Source: a virus
Direction: 5' to 3' (one strand)
DNA length: 30,784 nt
IMG/VR virus record: IMGVR_UViG_3300021356_000103
Span: 1-30,784 of that record
Numbering within the stretch: the stretch's first letter is position 1; each line of letters begins with the position of its first letter. Positions 1 through 9,392 of the stretch are shown here, in pieces. The notes under the pieces are model-generated. The model saw only the letters and a list, made by a program, of their open reading frames with translations, had not been told where the DNA came from and ran no database searches. The position numbers and the translations under genes were made by a program.

Positions 1-339
1 GCTTGCTAATTGATTTTCTAAACCAACATAAGCTTCTTTAGCTTTTTGTTGTTTTTCAACTTCAATACGCTTGAGCTCTTTAGTCCTTTGCGCGCCTCTA
101 ACACTTCTTCTTTTTGGTTGTGAGACCAAAGAAGTATCTACCGACTCTAAATCCATACTCGGTTGTTCGGGCGCTGCAGTTTCCTCCACAGCCGCACCCT
201 GAACTGCGGGAGTTGTCTTTCCCGGCTCTAAAGTAATTAGGCCGGTTGCTTTGATGTATTCATCTAAAGTTTTATTTGATTTTGCCGCAGCTGCTTCAAC
301 TTGCGCTAAAGTATACTGCTTACCGTTTAATTCAAACAT
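1..339 (-). CDS. N-terminal part of a probable virion protein, cut by the window edge
   Basis: An ATG at 339-337 opens a frame that stays open for 113 codons to base 1, so the stop lies outside the window. The protein starts MFELNGKQYTLAQVEAAAA. Residues about 8-32 look like a short helical unit (YTLAQVEAAAAKSNKTLDEY). Then comes a Pro/Ala/Glu-rich linker, then a basic Lys/Arg-rich helix (residues about 78-113) that could be a coiled coil. It starts 13 bases after the 553-aa gene and follows the same operon. No enzyme motif is visible in the part present. From memory, marine phages often carry similar N-termini on large internal virion or scaffold-like proteins. The function is inferred from position only. 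Confidence 0.7.
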   Translation of the reverse strand, partial: MFELNGKQYTLAQVEAAAAKSNKTLDEYIKATGLITLEPGKTTPAVQGAAVEETAAPEQPSMDLESVDTSLVSQPKRRSVRGAQRTKELKRIEVEKQQKAKEAYVGLENQLAS

Positions 340-352
340 AATTATTATTTTA

Positions 353-2014
353 TTAAAGAATTGGTAAATCAGCTGTGTCTTCTGTTTCTTTTTTAGAAGT
401 ACTAAACGAACCTCCAGCTTCTATAAATTTTAATAAATTTTTAACTTCTTCTGGACTCATGTCTTCAAATATAGTTACAGATCTATCTGCTCCTTCTACT
501 GATTTTGTTATTGTTCTTGCTCGTCTACCATCAACAACTTCGGACTTACTCACTCTAAAACCAAACGGAGCTATAGATCTCTCTAAAGTACTTACATCTA
601 TAAGCTCAGCGCCTTCTTCAGCTGGTCCTGTACCTATTGGTATTTCTATGTCGTCTATATAAGATACGTCAACTTCTGCTTCCGTTGGTTTTTCTTCTTT
701 TATTTCTTGAGATTTTAAAACTTTATATTTTATATCGTCACCTACTTGAATAGTGGTATTAGGATTGCTTTCTTTTAATTTAGCAACGTCTGCTTCTGTA
801 GCTTTTCTTGTGTTGTATTGAGAAAATTTAGTTTCAATAGAGTTTTGCATTAAAGCATCGGCTATAAACTTTTGTTGAGAATTAAAATCAGTACCAACCT
901 GCTCTATAAAGCTATCATATGTTAAGGTAGCTCTGTTAGTGCCAAACTGTAGAAAAGCTTCAATTTCTTCGGGACTACCCTGCAATACGGCTTTTGCGTT
1001 ACCCATCATTTCACCATATAAAGAAACGTTGTTTTCAATGTCTTTTAAATTAATAATATCCTCGTTTAGCTGCGTTTTACCATCTACTCTAGTTACATTA
1101 GCAGAGTACAACGCGGTGGTGTTGCCTTTATCATCTTCTATTTGAGCTACATTATACGCGTTTGAATAATCAGGTAGTTTATCAACATCATCTACAAACT
1201 CACCGTCCCATATATTAGTGTCTTTTTTAAAGTCAAATTGGTAGTATTGTTTACCGTCTTGCTCTACAATGTTCACGCCTTCAAGTTCTTGAGGTGTTAA
1301 CGTTTTTGACAAAGCCCCAGACTTCATTTCATCTACAGGTATAAGGGTTTTAGTAGTTAAAAAGTTTTCACCGTTCTCACCTCTTTCCATTTTTCTACTT
1401 TCTATAGTATTTGGAGAAATCATAGAGTCGGTGTTTAATGCGTGGTATGCTAATTGGTTGTTAAACCTTTCTAAGTTATTTTTACCTTTAAAAATATACC
1501 CACCAGGCGTACCTAAATCAGTAGCTTTTTTACCTTTAACATAATCTATACCACTAATAACCTTACCAAAACCATCCACCATTTCTGTTTGGTAATTTTT
1601 AGCGTCATCAACTATTTTTTGATATTCCTTGCGTTGTTCAGTTGTTAAATCTCTACCTAATTGTAATTGAACTCTAGCATCGATAGCACCCATTTTATAA
1701 CCTTCTTCGCCTGGAACACCAACACCGTCTAAAAGTCTAGCCGTTTCCTGTTTGAATTGTTCCGCAACAGTATCATCACCTTGTTTTTTAAGTGCAAGAT
1801 AATGTTCTCTAGCAGAGTCTGTGTATTTTTCTCTGATTTGAACCTCAAGAGACTGCATTGCCTGCTGATTTTTTTTAGTAGCTTCAATCTCAGCTTTTCT
1901 AGCTTGACCATACGCGGTAATACCAGCAGCAACTTGTTGACCAAAGTTTGCTATAGTCTGGGCCCAAATATCGCCTGATTTATCTACAATTATAGGTGGA
2001 TTTCTATAACTCAT
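353..2014 (-). CDS. Hypothetical virion-associated protein, 553 aa
   Basis: Begins with ATG (MSYRNPPIIVDKSGDIWAQ) behind an A-rich leader with no Shine-Dalgarno. Residues about 25-100 are charged, helical and probably coiled coil (Ala/Lys/Glu/Gln-rich). The middle mixes strands and helices, and the C-terminal 100 residues include an acidic linker and a KSEVVDGRRARTITKSVEG stretch. There is no signal peptide, transmembrane segment or catalytic motif that I recognise. It follows the 252-aa Ala/Gln-rich protein and precedes the partial gene at the left edge. In podovirus-like genomes this position after the tail genes usually holds internal or ejection proteins, so I infer a virion internal role. 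Specific function is unknown. Confidence 0.8.
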   Translation of the reverse strand: MSYRNPPIIVDKSGDIWAQTIANFGQQVAAGITAYGQARKAEIEATKKNQQAMQSLEVQIREKYTDSAREHYLALKKQGDDTVAEQFKQETARLLDGVGVPGEEGYKMGAIDARVQLQLGRDLTTEQRKEYQKIVDDAKNYQTEMVDGFGKVISGIDYVKGKKATDLGTPGGYIFKGKNNLERFNNQLAYHALNTDSMISPNTIESRKMERGENGENFLTTKTLIPVDEMKSGALSKTLTPQELEGVNIVEQDGKQYYQFDFKKDTNIWDGEFVDDVDKLPDYSNAYNVAQIEDDKGNTTALYSANVTRVDGKTQLNEDIINLKDIENNVSLYGEMMGNAKAVLQGSPEEIEAFLQFGTNRATLTYDSFIEQVGTDFNSQQKFIADALMQNSIETKFSQYNTRKATEADVAKLKESNPNTTIQVGDDIKYKVLKSQEIKEEKPTEAEVDVSYIDDIEIPIGTGPAEEGAELIDVSTLERSIAPFGFRVSKSEVVDGRRARTITKSVEGADRSVTIFEDMSPEEVKNLLKFIEAGGSFSTSKKETEDTADLPIL

Positions 2015-2029
2015 TTTTATTTTTTATTT

Positions 2030-2128
2030 TTATTGAAATAACGGATTAGTAACTTTAAATGTGTCCGCTAATTGTGAACTTGTATACGTTGAAGTAGGAC
2101 TTACGCTAGAAGCGGCCCCTAATTTCCC
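2030..2128 (-). other. Candidate -1 frameshift site and 30-aa C-terminal extension
   Basis: Just before the TAG of the 252-aa gene the minus strand reads TGG GGA AAT TAG. The heptamer G GGA AAT (2128-2122) closely resembles the lambda G/T slip site G GGA AAG. A -1 slip continues with LGAASSVSPTSTYTSSQLAD and then TFKVTNPLFQ to TAA at 2032-2030. Without this extension the 104 bases to the next gene would be the longest gene-free gap in the window. With it the spacing falls to 15 bases, typical here. A one-base indel in the GGGG run, natural or an assembly error, would give almost the same protein and is the main alternative. Confidence 0.5.
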
Positions 2129-2877
2129 CAGCCTTTTCCAAAATTATCACTCTCTGCAGCAGCACCCATATATGCTTGAGCAACACCACCAACACCGGAT
2201 ATTGCACTTCCCCATGCAGCTGCTTGAGCTTGTCTTGACTGAGCTTCTTGAGCTTGAGCTTGAGATACAGCAGCAGATGCTCTATCTAGATCCATGTTAG
2301 TTCTAGCTTCTTGGGCTTGGTACTCAAATTGTTTACCAGCAGCTTCAGCAGCTTGTACTCTTTGTCCTTCAGATATTGCTATGCTTTGTAAGCGTTGTTG
2401 TTCTGATATTTTAGCAGCTTGTAAAGCTTGCTCTCCTTGAGCTCTTAGTTTTTCGTTTTGAGCTTCTTGTTGTTCAATATTAGCAGCAACACCTTTTTTA
2501 CTCTGTAAAGCAGCCATCGCAAGAGCGGTAGCTCCACCAGCACTAGCGCCAGTTTCTCTAATAGTATCTAATGTATTAGCTAAAGCTATATCAGCTTCTT
2601 CAGCTTGCATTTCAGCTGCTTGAGTAGCAACACCTAAATTAGCAAAAGGATTTGTCATTTGAGAAGACAAATCTTTAGCCAAACCAGCTAAACTTTCTGT
2701 ACTTTCATACGGATTAATAATTTGTTGTCTACTGTCTAAAAGCTCTTGAACCTTAGCCTCTGCTTTTCTTTTGTCGTTGGCTGCTCTACCGGCGGCTTTA
2801 TCAGCTTGGTTTGCTTGAACAGCACCGCCTATTACGCTCGTTGCTGCTCCAACTATTGCTGCTGTTACAAATCCCAT
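2119..2877 (-). CDS. Probable internal virion protein, 252 aa (T7 gp14-like in style)
   Basis: ATG start 3 bases after the GNAT-like gene. The N-terminus is hydrophobic and Gly/Ala-rich (GFVTAAIVGAATSVIGGAV, residues 2-20), suggesting a membrane-inserting helix. Residues 25-225 are a long Ala/Gln/Glu helix of coiled-coil type, followed by a second Gly/Ala-rich segment (SAISGVGGVAQAYMGAAA). This design is typical of small podoviral internal or ejection proteins that leave the capsid at infection. The assignment rests on composition and position, not on a recognised domain. The zero frame ends at TAG 2121-2119, but the -1 frame continues for 30 residues of protein-like sequence (see the separate entry), so the true C-terminus may lie at 2030. 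Confidence 0.75.
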   Translation of the reverse strand: MGFVTAAIVGAATSVIGGAVQANQADKAAGRAANDKRKAEAKVQELLDSRQQIINPYESTESLAGLAKDLSSQMTNPFANLGVATQAAEMQAEEADIALANTLDTIRETGASAGGATALAMAALQSKKGVAANIEQQEAQNEKLRAQGEQALQAAKISEQQRLQSIAISEGQRVQAAEAAGKQFEYQAQEARTNMDLDRASAAVSQAQAQEAQSRQAQAAAWGSAISGVGGVAQAYMGAAAESDNFGKGWGN

Positions 2878-2880
2878 AGT

Positions 2881-3291
2881 TTATATATTTTTTGTTAATT
2901 CGTAGGAAGGGCTTTCATCTACTCCCCAGCCCAGTTTTTTATGTGTATTTATTAAGTGTTTATTTCTACAAACACTGAACATGTATTTTTTATCTAAGTT
3001 TTTACAAACGCCCTCTGCGGCTGTTATTAAAAGCTCTAGAGCTTGTTTCCTGTCTTTTTCTCTATATTCTGGATCTGAAACAATCCACTCTAACAAAACA
3101 ACATCAGAGTTTGTAAAATAAAGAAAACCAGCCATTATCGGTTTGTTATTTTTTTCAACCATTAACCCACCAGTACCGTTGTCTGGTAAAAAGTCTTTAG
3201 GTGGATTAACCCATTTAGGCCAAGCCTCCCACCACTTACACAACGTGTCCCAATCGTTTTCGTTTAAAACACGTGTAGTTAATTTTTCCAT
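2881..3291 (-). CDS. GNAT-fold N-acetyltransferase-like protein, 136 aa
   Basis: ATG start, 10 bases after the 451-aa tail gene. The sequence follows a GNAT order: an N-terminal strand (LTTRVLNENDW), a central pair of strands (GGLMVEKNNKPIMAGFLYF), a strand with the motif-A-like segment EWIVSDPEYREKDRKQALEL, and a C-terminal helix and strand (NKHLINTHKKLGWG). GNAT enzymes move an acyl group from acyl-CoA to an amine. The usual pyrophosphate loop Q/R-x-x-G-x-G/A is not clean here: REKDRKQA lacks the glycines, so CoA binding or catalysis may be altered or lost. Similar small GNAT-like genes recur among marine-phage tail genes (from memory). Substrate unknown; modification of a virion protein is only a guess. 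Confidence 0.65.
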   Translation of the reverse strand: MEKLTTRVLNENDWDTLCKWWEAWPKWVNPPKDFLPDNGTGGLMVEKNNKPIMAGFLYFTNSDVVLLEWIVSDPEYREKDRKQALELLITAAEGVCKNLDKKYMFSVCRNKHLINTHKKLGWGVDESPSYELTKNI

Positions 3292-3301
3292 TTAATTAAA
3301 T

Positions 3302-4657
3302 TTAATATGATGATTCTACATAGTTTGTAGAAACTGCAAATAATTCTTTTTTACCACCCAAACTGTTATCTACACTCATTTGTACAGTGGCAAAGAAACC
3401 TTTTATACCTGAGTTGTCTTGACCCCAAACCACCTCGCCTGGTTGCGAAATAGTGTTGTTTATTAGATTAGCAAAGTATTTATTTTCTTTTACTTTGAAA
3501 TTGTTTTGTAATAATTGATTCTCTAAATCAACAAGTGTTGAAGCGCTGGTTTGAATATCTATAGCTTTTGTTATAGATAAAGATGTATCTGTTGACGACG
3601 CAAAAGATAACATTTCCCAATCGCTGCTACCTTCGTAATTTATTGTTTTAAAGTTTTTAACAAGTGATTGGTTACTATTAAAAATAAATGTTACCGTTGA
3701 ATCGTTTTCTACACCGTAGAAAATACCACGCTGATCTGGAAAGCTTGGGTCAAAAGTATAGTGTTGCCATATTTTACCATCGTTGGTAGAATATAACGAT
3801 GTGTTTAAACTAAATAAAAAGTCTGGTTTAAAACTAAAGAAACTCGTCCAACCGTTAACACTGTCATCAAAGTTTACGGTTTTGTATTCACCATTTTGCT
3901 GTATAGAAACTATATAGTTTTTATTATGTATATCCCAACCACCAATAATATTATCTGTCGGTTGTAGCGCGCCTAGATTGTCTCTAAAGAAATCTTGCAT
4001 ACCATATGACGATATTTCTGTTAAACCGTCCATAGAAAGCCTTAAAACAGCATTTCGTTTTCTGTCTGTAAAATACTTTCTATAACCGTAAACAGCAAAG
4101 CTCTCTGGGTTTGTACTAATGCCATAGTTACCACCGTAAGGTATTATTTGACCTATAACAAGTGTTGATGATGTAACAGCTGCGTTACCTTCTGCCGAGT
4201 AAATAGCATCTTTATCTATAAGAGCTTTACTTACTTTGTCTTCTTGTAATATAATTAAGTTAGTATCTTCAGCATAAAGTTTCTGTATAGAGCCATTAGC
4301 TGGATCAGCTGATTTAGTTATTTCCTCACCAACAGAAAACACGTTTGTTCTATTTATACCAGTTCTAGAGTTGAATATTCCAGAATATATAATAGAGTTA
4401 AACCTGTGTTGTTGTTGTGTTTCTTCTTCTACTAAATAAGCTTTAACACCAAAATCTACAGAGGTATTATTATAACCACCTCGTATGCGAGCTTCTTCAA
4501 TAAACCAATCTCTATTTGGCGTAGTCGTACTAGAAGCATATCCACCTGGTATTTTCTCAGGTGTAGTACGAGGATCAGTTGGTTGGTTTGCAACCATACT
4601 ATCTATCTTCTTTATCCAAAAAGAGTTAAAATATTTTAAATTTAATACTGCTCCCAT
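3302..4657 (-). CDS. Tail structural protein, 451 aa, probably partner of the giant tail protein
   Basis: ATG start (MGAVLNLKYFNSFWIKKID). An in-frame TAA lies just upstream, so the start cannot be moved far 5'. The protein is rich in strands and aromatic residues. It has beta-propeller-like or tail-hub-like stretches such as FNSIIYSGIFNSRTGINRTN (residues about 86-105), ALIDKDAIYSAEG, and ESFAVYGYRKYFTDRKRNAV (about residues 184-203). No enzyme motif. It starts 34 bases after the 1564-aa protein and continues the same kind of sequence, so the two probably assemble together. In related phages they could be one polypeptide. I infer a tail hub or muzzle component; the name is not certain. Confidence 0.7.
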   Translation of the reverse strand: MGAVLNLKYFNSFWIKKIDSMVANQPTDPRTTPEKIPGGYASSTTTPNRDWFIEEARIRGGYNNTSVDFGVKAYLVEEETQQQHRFNSIIYSGIFNSRTGINRTNVFSVGEEITKSADPANGSIQKLYAEDTNLIILQEDKVSKALIDKDAIYSAEGNAAVTSSTLVIGQIIPYGGNYGISTNPESFAVYGYRKYFTDRKRNAVLRLSMDGLTEISSYGMQDFFRDNLGALQPTDNIIGGWDIHNKNYIVSIQQNGEYKTVNFDDSVNGWTSFFSFKPDFLFSLNTSLYSTNDGKIWQHYTFDPSFPDQRGIFYGVENDSTVTFIFNSNQSLVKNFKTINYEGSSDWEMLSFASSTDTSLSITKAIDIQTSASTLVDLENQLLQNNFKVKENKYFANLINNTISQPGEVVWGQDNSGIKGFFATVQMSVDNSLGGKKELFAVSTNYVESSY

Positions 4658-4691
4658 GTTTTATTATCACTTATTTTAAAGATATATTACA

Positions 4692-7600
4692 TTAACTATA
4701 ATCACTAAATAGATATACCTGTGGATCATTTGCTCCAGTTAAAAAGTTATCACTACTAGCCGGTGAATCACAAGATTTTCTCCAAGTATCACCAACTGTG
4801 TCACTGTAGTCTATATCTACATAAAATTTATTTGTTTTATACCCATTAGCATTTATAGAATTTGCTGATCCAGTAGTTGTTTGTGTTATACCGTCTATAT
4901 AAGCAGTTCTTTTGTTTACAAGACCATCTTTTGTCGATGAACCTGGCACGTATTGATATGCTTTGGTTGCAGATGTATAAGCTGTCGTAAAATCTGTTAA
5001 AGCAGTATCGGTAAAAAATTGAGTTACTGTGTGACCATATGGAGTTCTTGCGTAAACAGTGTCTGTAAGAGAAGTGCTACAATCTGCGCCAATAGGACTA
5101 GCTGGAGAACTTACTTCGTATTGAAAATAATCCGCGTCTCTACCAGCAGAGCCAATAGCGTTGTCACCGTTTATAGGCGCGCACGATGGATAATTCGAGT
5201 CATTTGTATTTATCCAAGTGCTAGAAGCCCAGTTATTTGTATTATTTCCTACGTTTCGTATTTGGCATCGTATAAAATATTCACCTTTTTTACTCAATGA
5301 TACTGGTATGTTTATAGCTGACCTATTGCCGACGCTTATTGAACCACCGGCGCTAAGCCCAGGTTGAGATCCGTTGAAAAATGTACTGCTATTTAAGTCT
5401 ACATTGTTAGTATCAACAACGTTCGTAAGCGTCCAAGAACCTCCAGGAGTTGATGAATAGTAAACATACCAAGTAAAATAACAAATGTCACTAGAATCTG
5501 TATTACCTGTTTTTCTTACTTCAGTCATTAAGTCCATCAGTATAGTAGCTGTTGGTGCGTTGTTTGACTCTGCAAAACCTGCACTACCAACTCTTACTGG
5601 GTTTACAAATACTGGTGAGCTACCAGGTGGTATAAATCCGTATACTTGACCTGATGGAAGTGTTGGGTATGTTACACTGGCATTGCTACTTACAAACCAA
5701 CCGTAATTTGCAACTACAGTAGTTCCGCTAAATTGTCTAGAGTCTCCATTGTGAGTGGTTAAACAGGTTGATACAAGACCTGAATCTATTGAGCCAGGTA
5801 AAATTCTAATTTTTTTATTGTAATCAGAGGTAGAGTTTAAAGTACTTGCACTTGTGCTGCCTTGATCAGTTATATTTTGATAACCAGTTCCTCCAACGTT
5901 GGTCATGGCGTCTTTAACTCTAAACGTTAAATCATAATAACCAACTATACTTCCACCTCTTGACCAAGGCGAACTATAACCGCTTTGGTTATACATCTGT
6001 AAAGCACTTACAGTATGATCTATTTTAAATACATCATAGTACTGACTAGGTCTAGAGGGTATTGTTTGCAAATAAACACCTACTTCTTGATTATATGACG
6101 AGTAACCAGATTTGTAATATGCTCCGTTTGATTGTCTATAAAACGTGGTTGAATTATCAGTTATATCACCTAAACCAATAGTACGAACCGTTGTAAACGG
6201 CCAGTCCTCTTTATTTAGTTGTGTTAAAGTTTGAGAGACAGGTGTATTTCTATCAGTTCCCCATAAAAATGGCACTTTATTTATTAAAGTTGTAGAGAAA
6301 GTAAAATTAGTAGACATTCTGCCGTCATCATCTAATACAGATAAAGAAACATTATAAGTTGTTGAATCAGGATTACTACCAGCGTAATTTAAAGTTGGTT
6401 GAGTAGTTGGTGTTGTTGGCGTTAGTTTTAATCTATAAGAACCATAATCTGTGCTTACCGGGTCAATGTCTTGTTCAATAGTAAACTGTCCTGTTACTGT
6501 GTTACCTAACTCTGTTGTTATAGTTAGAGTATACCAAGTTGAAATACCGGGATAAAAACTCGATAATTGCCCAGTATTTTCAAGTTCTAAACCTTCAGCA
6601 TTTAGTGGCCAAAAAGCATCTGTTACATAGGGAGAATCACTTTCTCCAGTTGTAGTACCCGTGCCATCTGGATTTTGATTTTCAGAATATGTAAAGTCAG
6701 CATCTGTAATATCAACAGGTGTATCTACGCCAGTTAAAACATCTTCATTTAAATCAGATATTAAACCAACAGTTGTGGTTTCCCAAAATATATCTAAAAG
6801 AGAAGTTACAGGCTCAGTTTCATAAATAGCTAATTCAGCTACCATGTTTGTAGCTGTAACACCAATAGCTTGATCAAGCGTAGATATTCTAGCTATAATT
6901 GGGTTCGTGTCTAGTTGATAAAAGTTACTTGTAGAGGCTATTTCATCATAGCCCATGTTTAAATCAACAGCGTAACCTATCGTTGAAGCTGTGTTTGATT
7001 TTCTTTCTGGAAAATACTGTATATTTATAGTTGTTGCTGTGCCTGTGTCGTAATTATTTTGAACTCTACCAAACAATTGAACTGAACTACGATATTGTTT
7101 TTGGTCTGGACCTACCTCAGACAAATCTCTAGGTATTTTATTGATATTATCGTTAATTAAAACAGCGTGAGCGGTTAAGTTTGTTTCATTGGTTGGATAT
7201 GGCGGTGAGCCAGTGTGGGTTGGATAACCATCTAACAAGCCAGGTAAATAACAGTTGTAATATTCTTGCTCTGTTTGTTTTACTACCACCTTATAAGAGT
7301 ACCAGCCAGTTTGGTTTATTATATACGCAAACTTTATATCAGCTGATAAACTTGATACACTTTTATTATAAGAGTCATTTATAGTACCGTCACAACCAAC
7401 GGTGTATGTCCCAGCGTTTTCACTAACGCTTGTTACTTTTACATAATCTCTGTATTCACCTCTTAAATAATCACCAACCCTTGGAACATTTATATTATTT
7501 GGTTTACTAGTATTTAAAGTAAAAACAAAAGAAGCGTTTGGATTACCTTGATAAGAAGTTAAATAACCAGTTGCAATAGCAAAACCATCACCAGTACCAT

Positions 7601-9386
7601 AAGCTTTCTGCCTATTAGCGTATAAACCAGGTGTTCCAAGTGAAATACTTTTTGTACTTTCTATAGGTAGATTAACGAGCACTTGTATTTGATCCCCAAA
7701 CCAATCTCTAACATTTGGCTGCGTGGCACCTGTTTTATATGGGTGAAAAATAGTTGAACCGCCTTTAATATTCAAACCAACACCTTGCCTCCAGTCAAAA
7801 TCAACTGGCGAAAGTATTACAGGTGATTGTCTACCAAACTTATCAGCTAATATAAAACCTATTTGGTAGTTTCTGTTTTGTTTTACTGTGTGGTTTGGAT
7901 ATTGTACAAATGAATCATCTAAAACAGTATCTTTAGGAAAGACATCTACGTTATAATCTATATAATCAGGCGGAGTGTATTCGTCATAAAAATTACCATA
8001 CATAACTCTGTTTCCAGAAGTTTCTTGAGCTTTAGCTCTAACAGGCACTTTGTCATATACTCTAACTGTTTCTGCCTGAGTAAGTGTTTTATATGGTTTT
8101 CTTGATTGATATTCGTATGTATAAACATTACCAACAGAACTACTTTGTATTTGCCCAACTGGTATTGTTTCTAAAACTTTTACAACTAAATCATTTGACT
8201 CTTTGTAAAGTATATCTATACCTTTTATCTTATATTGTTGTTGCAATAAAGAACTTTCAGCAGGAAGATCAATTAATAACTCAACATTGTTAATTTCATT
8301 TTCCATAAACTCTAACACAGTAGATCTATAAGATGCGTCTTCGTCACCTGAAAAGAAATAACCTTTTTGCTTTGGTATGTATGCTATTTGAGTAAACGGT
8401 GCCATAATAGAATATTCACCATCATCAAATTGAAATCTGTATGAAAATCTTACGTATTTATCTTCTAAATATTGAGGATCACCAGGCCAATCAGCGGTTT
8501 CTTCTTCGTTAGTCATTGTTGACTTTAAAAAAGTAATAGTATCTGTGGTTGTAGTTGATACAGAAACTGTAGCGCCGTCTTGTCTAGTTAAAACTATATT
8601 ATAAACTGGGCCCGTCCCAGTATTTTTGCTAAGAACACTAACATAGTCGCTAGACTCTAAACCTGATATTGCAACACCGCTTGTATCACGCCCAATAACA
8701 ATCATACCAGCCTCCACGCTATTGTACGTTTGTAGATCAACTTGTATATCAGTAGAACTTGTTAAAGCCGCAGCTGGAACTCCAACTACTTTTTTAACTA
8801 AACTTATAGGTGAATAAGGATTGTATTTTGCTACAGAAATATTATCTTCAGAAGTATAATAGTTATTTTCTTCTATAGCTGTTTGTATATTTATTTTTCT
8901 AGGTTGATTTCTATTATCTGTAAAAAATAATAAGTTTTCTATTAGATTAACACCTAGAACTTTATCAGTTGTAGAAAAATTTAAAAATTCTCCACTAACA
9001 ACAGAGTTGTAATTTTGGGTATTTTGATCGTAAACACATATGTGGCAATTGTATAGTGGACTAGGCGTTGGAGTAGCCATGTTCGCGTCATATATGTATG
9101 TTGGCTCACCGTTAGTGTATGGATCTGTGTAGTTAGTTACAAAAGTTATAATTCTGTCATTTACAGCATCACTATAATAACCTATAATTTCAAAGTCATC
9201 TCCATAAGGAAGGTTTGGCGTAACGTTAGAGTTACCTATAATATTTTCTAAAGCACCTACGTCAGCATCCTCTGATTTACCTACAGATATATTCTGCGCA
9301 TCACGATATTCACCATTTGGTAACAGTCTATCGTCCAAGTCTTTATTCATCTTGGACTTTAGAAAAGTATTTTTAATTTCAGCCAT
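4692..9386 (-). CDS. Giant tail structural protein, 1564 aa (muzzle or tail-hub candidate)
   Basis: ATG start (MAEIKNTFLKSKMNKDLDDR) six bases after the 408-aa connector candidate. The N-terminal part (residues 1-170: MNKDLDDRLLPNGEYRDAQN, then strand-rich sequence with DNRNQPRKINIQTA) resembles the start of large tail-hub or muzzle proteins of crAss-like and related marine phages, as I remember them. Around residue 510 is VKQNRNYQIGFILADKFGRQ, also typical of that group. The second half, from about residue 850, is Ser/Thr/Gly/Asn-rich and looks like a chain of beta-sandwich domains. No protease, lysozyme or coiled-coil motif is seen. As the largest complete gene after the two ring candidates it probably forms the distal tail and may hold the fibres. 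Confidence 0.75.
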   Translation of the reverse strand: MAEIKNTFLKSKMNKDLDDRLLPNGEYRDAQNISVGKSEDADVGALENIIGNSNVTPNLPYGDDFEIIGYYSDAVNDRIITFVTNYTDPYTNGEPTYIYDANMATPTPSPLYNCHICVYDQNTQNYNSVVSGEFLNFSTTDKVLGVNLIENLLFFTDNRNQPRKINIQTAIEENNYYTSEDNISVAKYNPYSPISLVKKVVGVPAAALTSSTDIQVDLQTYNSVEAGMIVIGRDTSGVAISGLESSDYVSVLSKNTGTGPVYNIVLTRQDGATVSVSTTTTDTITFLKSTMTNEEETADWPGDPQYLEDKYVRFSYRFQFDDGEYSIMAPFTQIAYIPKQKGYFFSGDEDASYRSTVLEFMENEINNVELLIDLPAESSLLQQQYKIKGIDILYKESNDLVVKVLETIPVGQIQSSSVGNVYTYEYQSRKPYKTLTQAETVRVYDKVPVRAKAQETSGNRVMYGNFYDEYTPPDYIDYNVDVFPKDTVLDDSFVQYPNHTVKQNRNYQIGFILADKFGRQSPVILSPVDFDWRQGVGLNIKGGSTIFHPYKTGATQPNVRDWFGDQIQVLVNLPIESTKSISLGTPGLYANRQKAYGTGDGFAIATGYLTSYQGNPNASFVFTLNTSKPNNINVPRVGDYLRGEYRDYVKVTSVSENAGTYTVGCDGTINDSYNKSVSSLSADIKFAYIINQTGWYSYKVVVKQTEQEYYNCYLPGLLDGYPTHTGSPPYPTNETNLTAHAVLINDNINKIPRDLSEVGPDQKQYRSSVQLFGRVQNNYDTGTATTINIQYFPERKSNTASTIGYAVDLNMGYDEIASTSNFYQLDTNPIIARISTLDQAIGVTATNMVAELAIYETEPVTSLLDIFWETTTVGLISDLNEDVLTGVDTPVDITDADFTYSENQNPDGTGTTTGESDSPYVTDAFWPLNAEGLELENTGQLSSFYPGISTWYTLTITTELGNTVTGQFTIEQDIDPVSTDYGSYRLKLTPTTPTTQPTLNYAGSNPDSTTYNVSLSVLDDDGRMSTNFTFSTTLINKVPFLWGTDRNTPVSQTLTQLNKEDWPFTTVRTIGLGDITDNSTTFYRQSNGAYYKSGYSSYNQEVGVYLQTIPSRPSQYYDVFKIDHTVSALQMYNQSGYSSPWSRGGSIVGYYDLTFRVKDAMTNVGGTGYQNITDQGSTSASTLNSTSDYNKKIRILPGSIDSGLVSTCLTTHNGDSRQFSGTTVVANYGWFVSSNASVTYPTLPSGQVYGFIPPGSSPVFVNPVRVGSAGFAESNNAPTATILMDLMTEVRKTGNTDSSDICYFTWYVYYSSTPGGSWTLTNVVDTNNVDLNSSTFFNGSQPGLSAGGSISVGNRSAINIPVSLSKKGEYFIRCQIRNVGNNTNNWASSTWINTNDSNYPSCAPINGDNAIGSAGRDADYFQYEVSSPASPIGADCSTSLTDTVYARTPYGHTVTQFFTDTALTDFTTAYTSATKAYQYVPGSSTKDGLVNKRTAYIDGITQTTTGSANSINANGYKTNKFYVDIDYSDTVGDTWRKSCDSPASSDNFLTGANDPQVYLFSDYS

Positions 9387-9392
9387 TTAATT

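Noticed and set aside
375-662. Plus-strand ORF of 95 aa at the left end, and similar plus-strand ORFs elsewhere
   Set aside because: All lie antisense within longer minus-strand genes and no plus-strand gene has a credible start or context.
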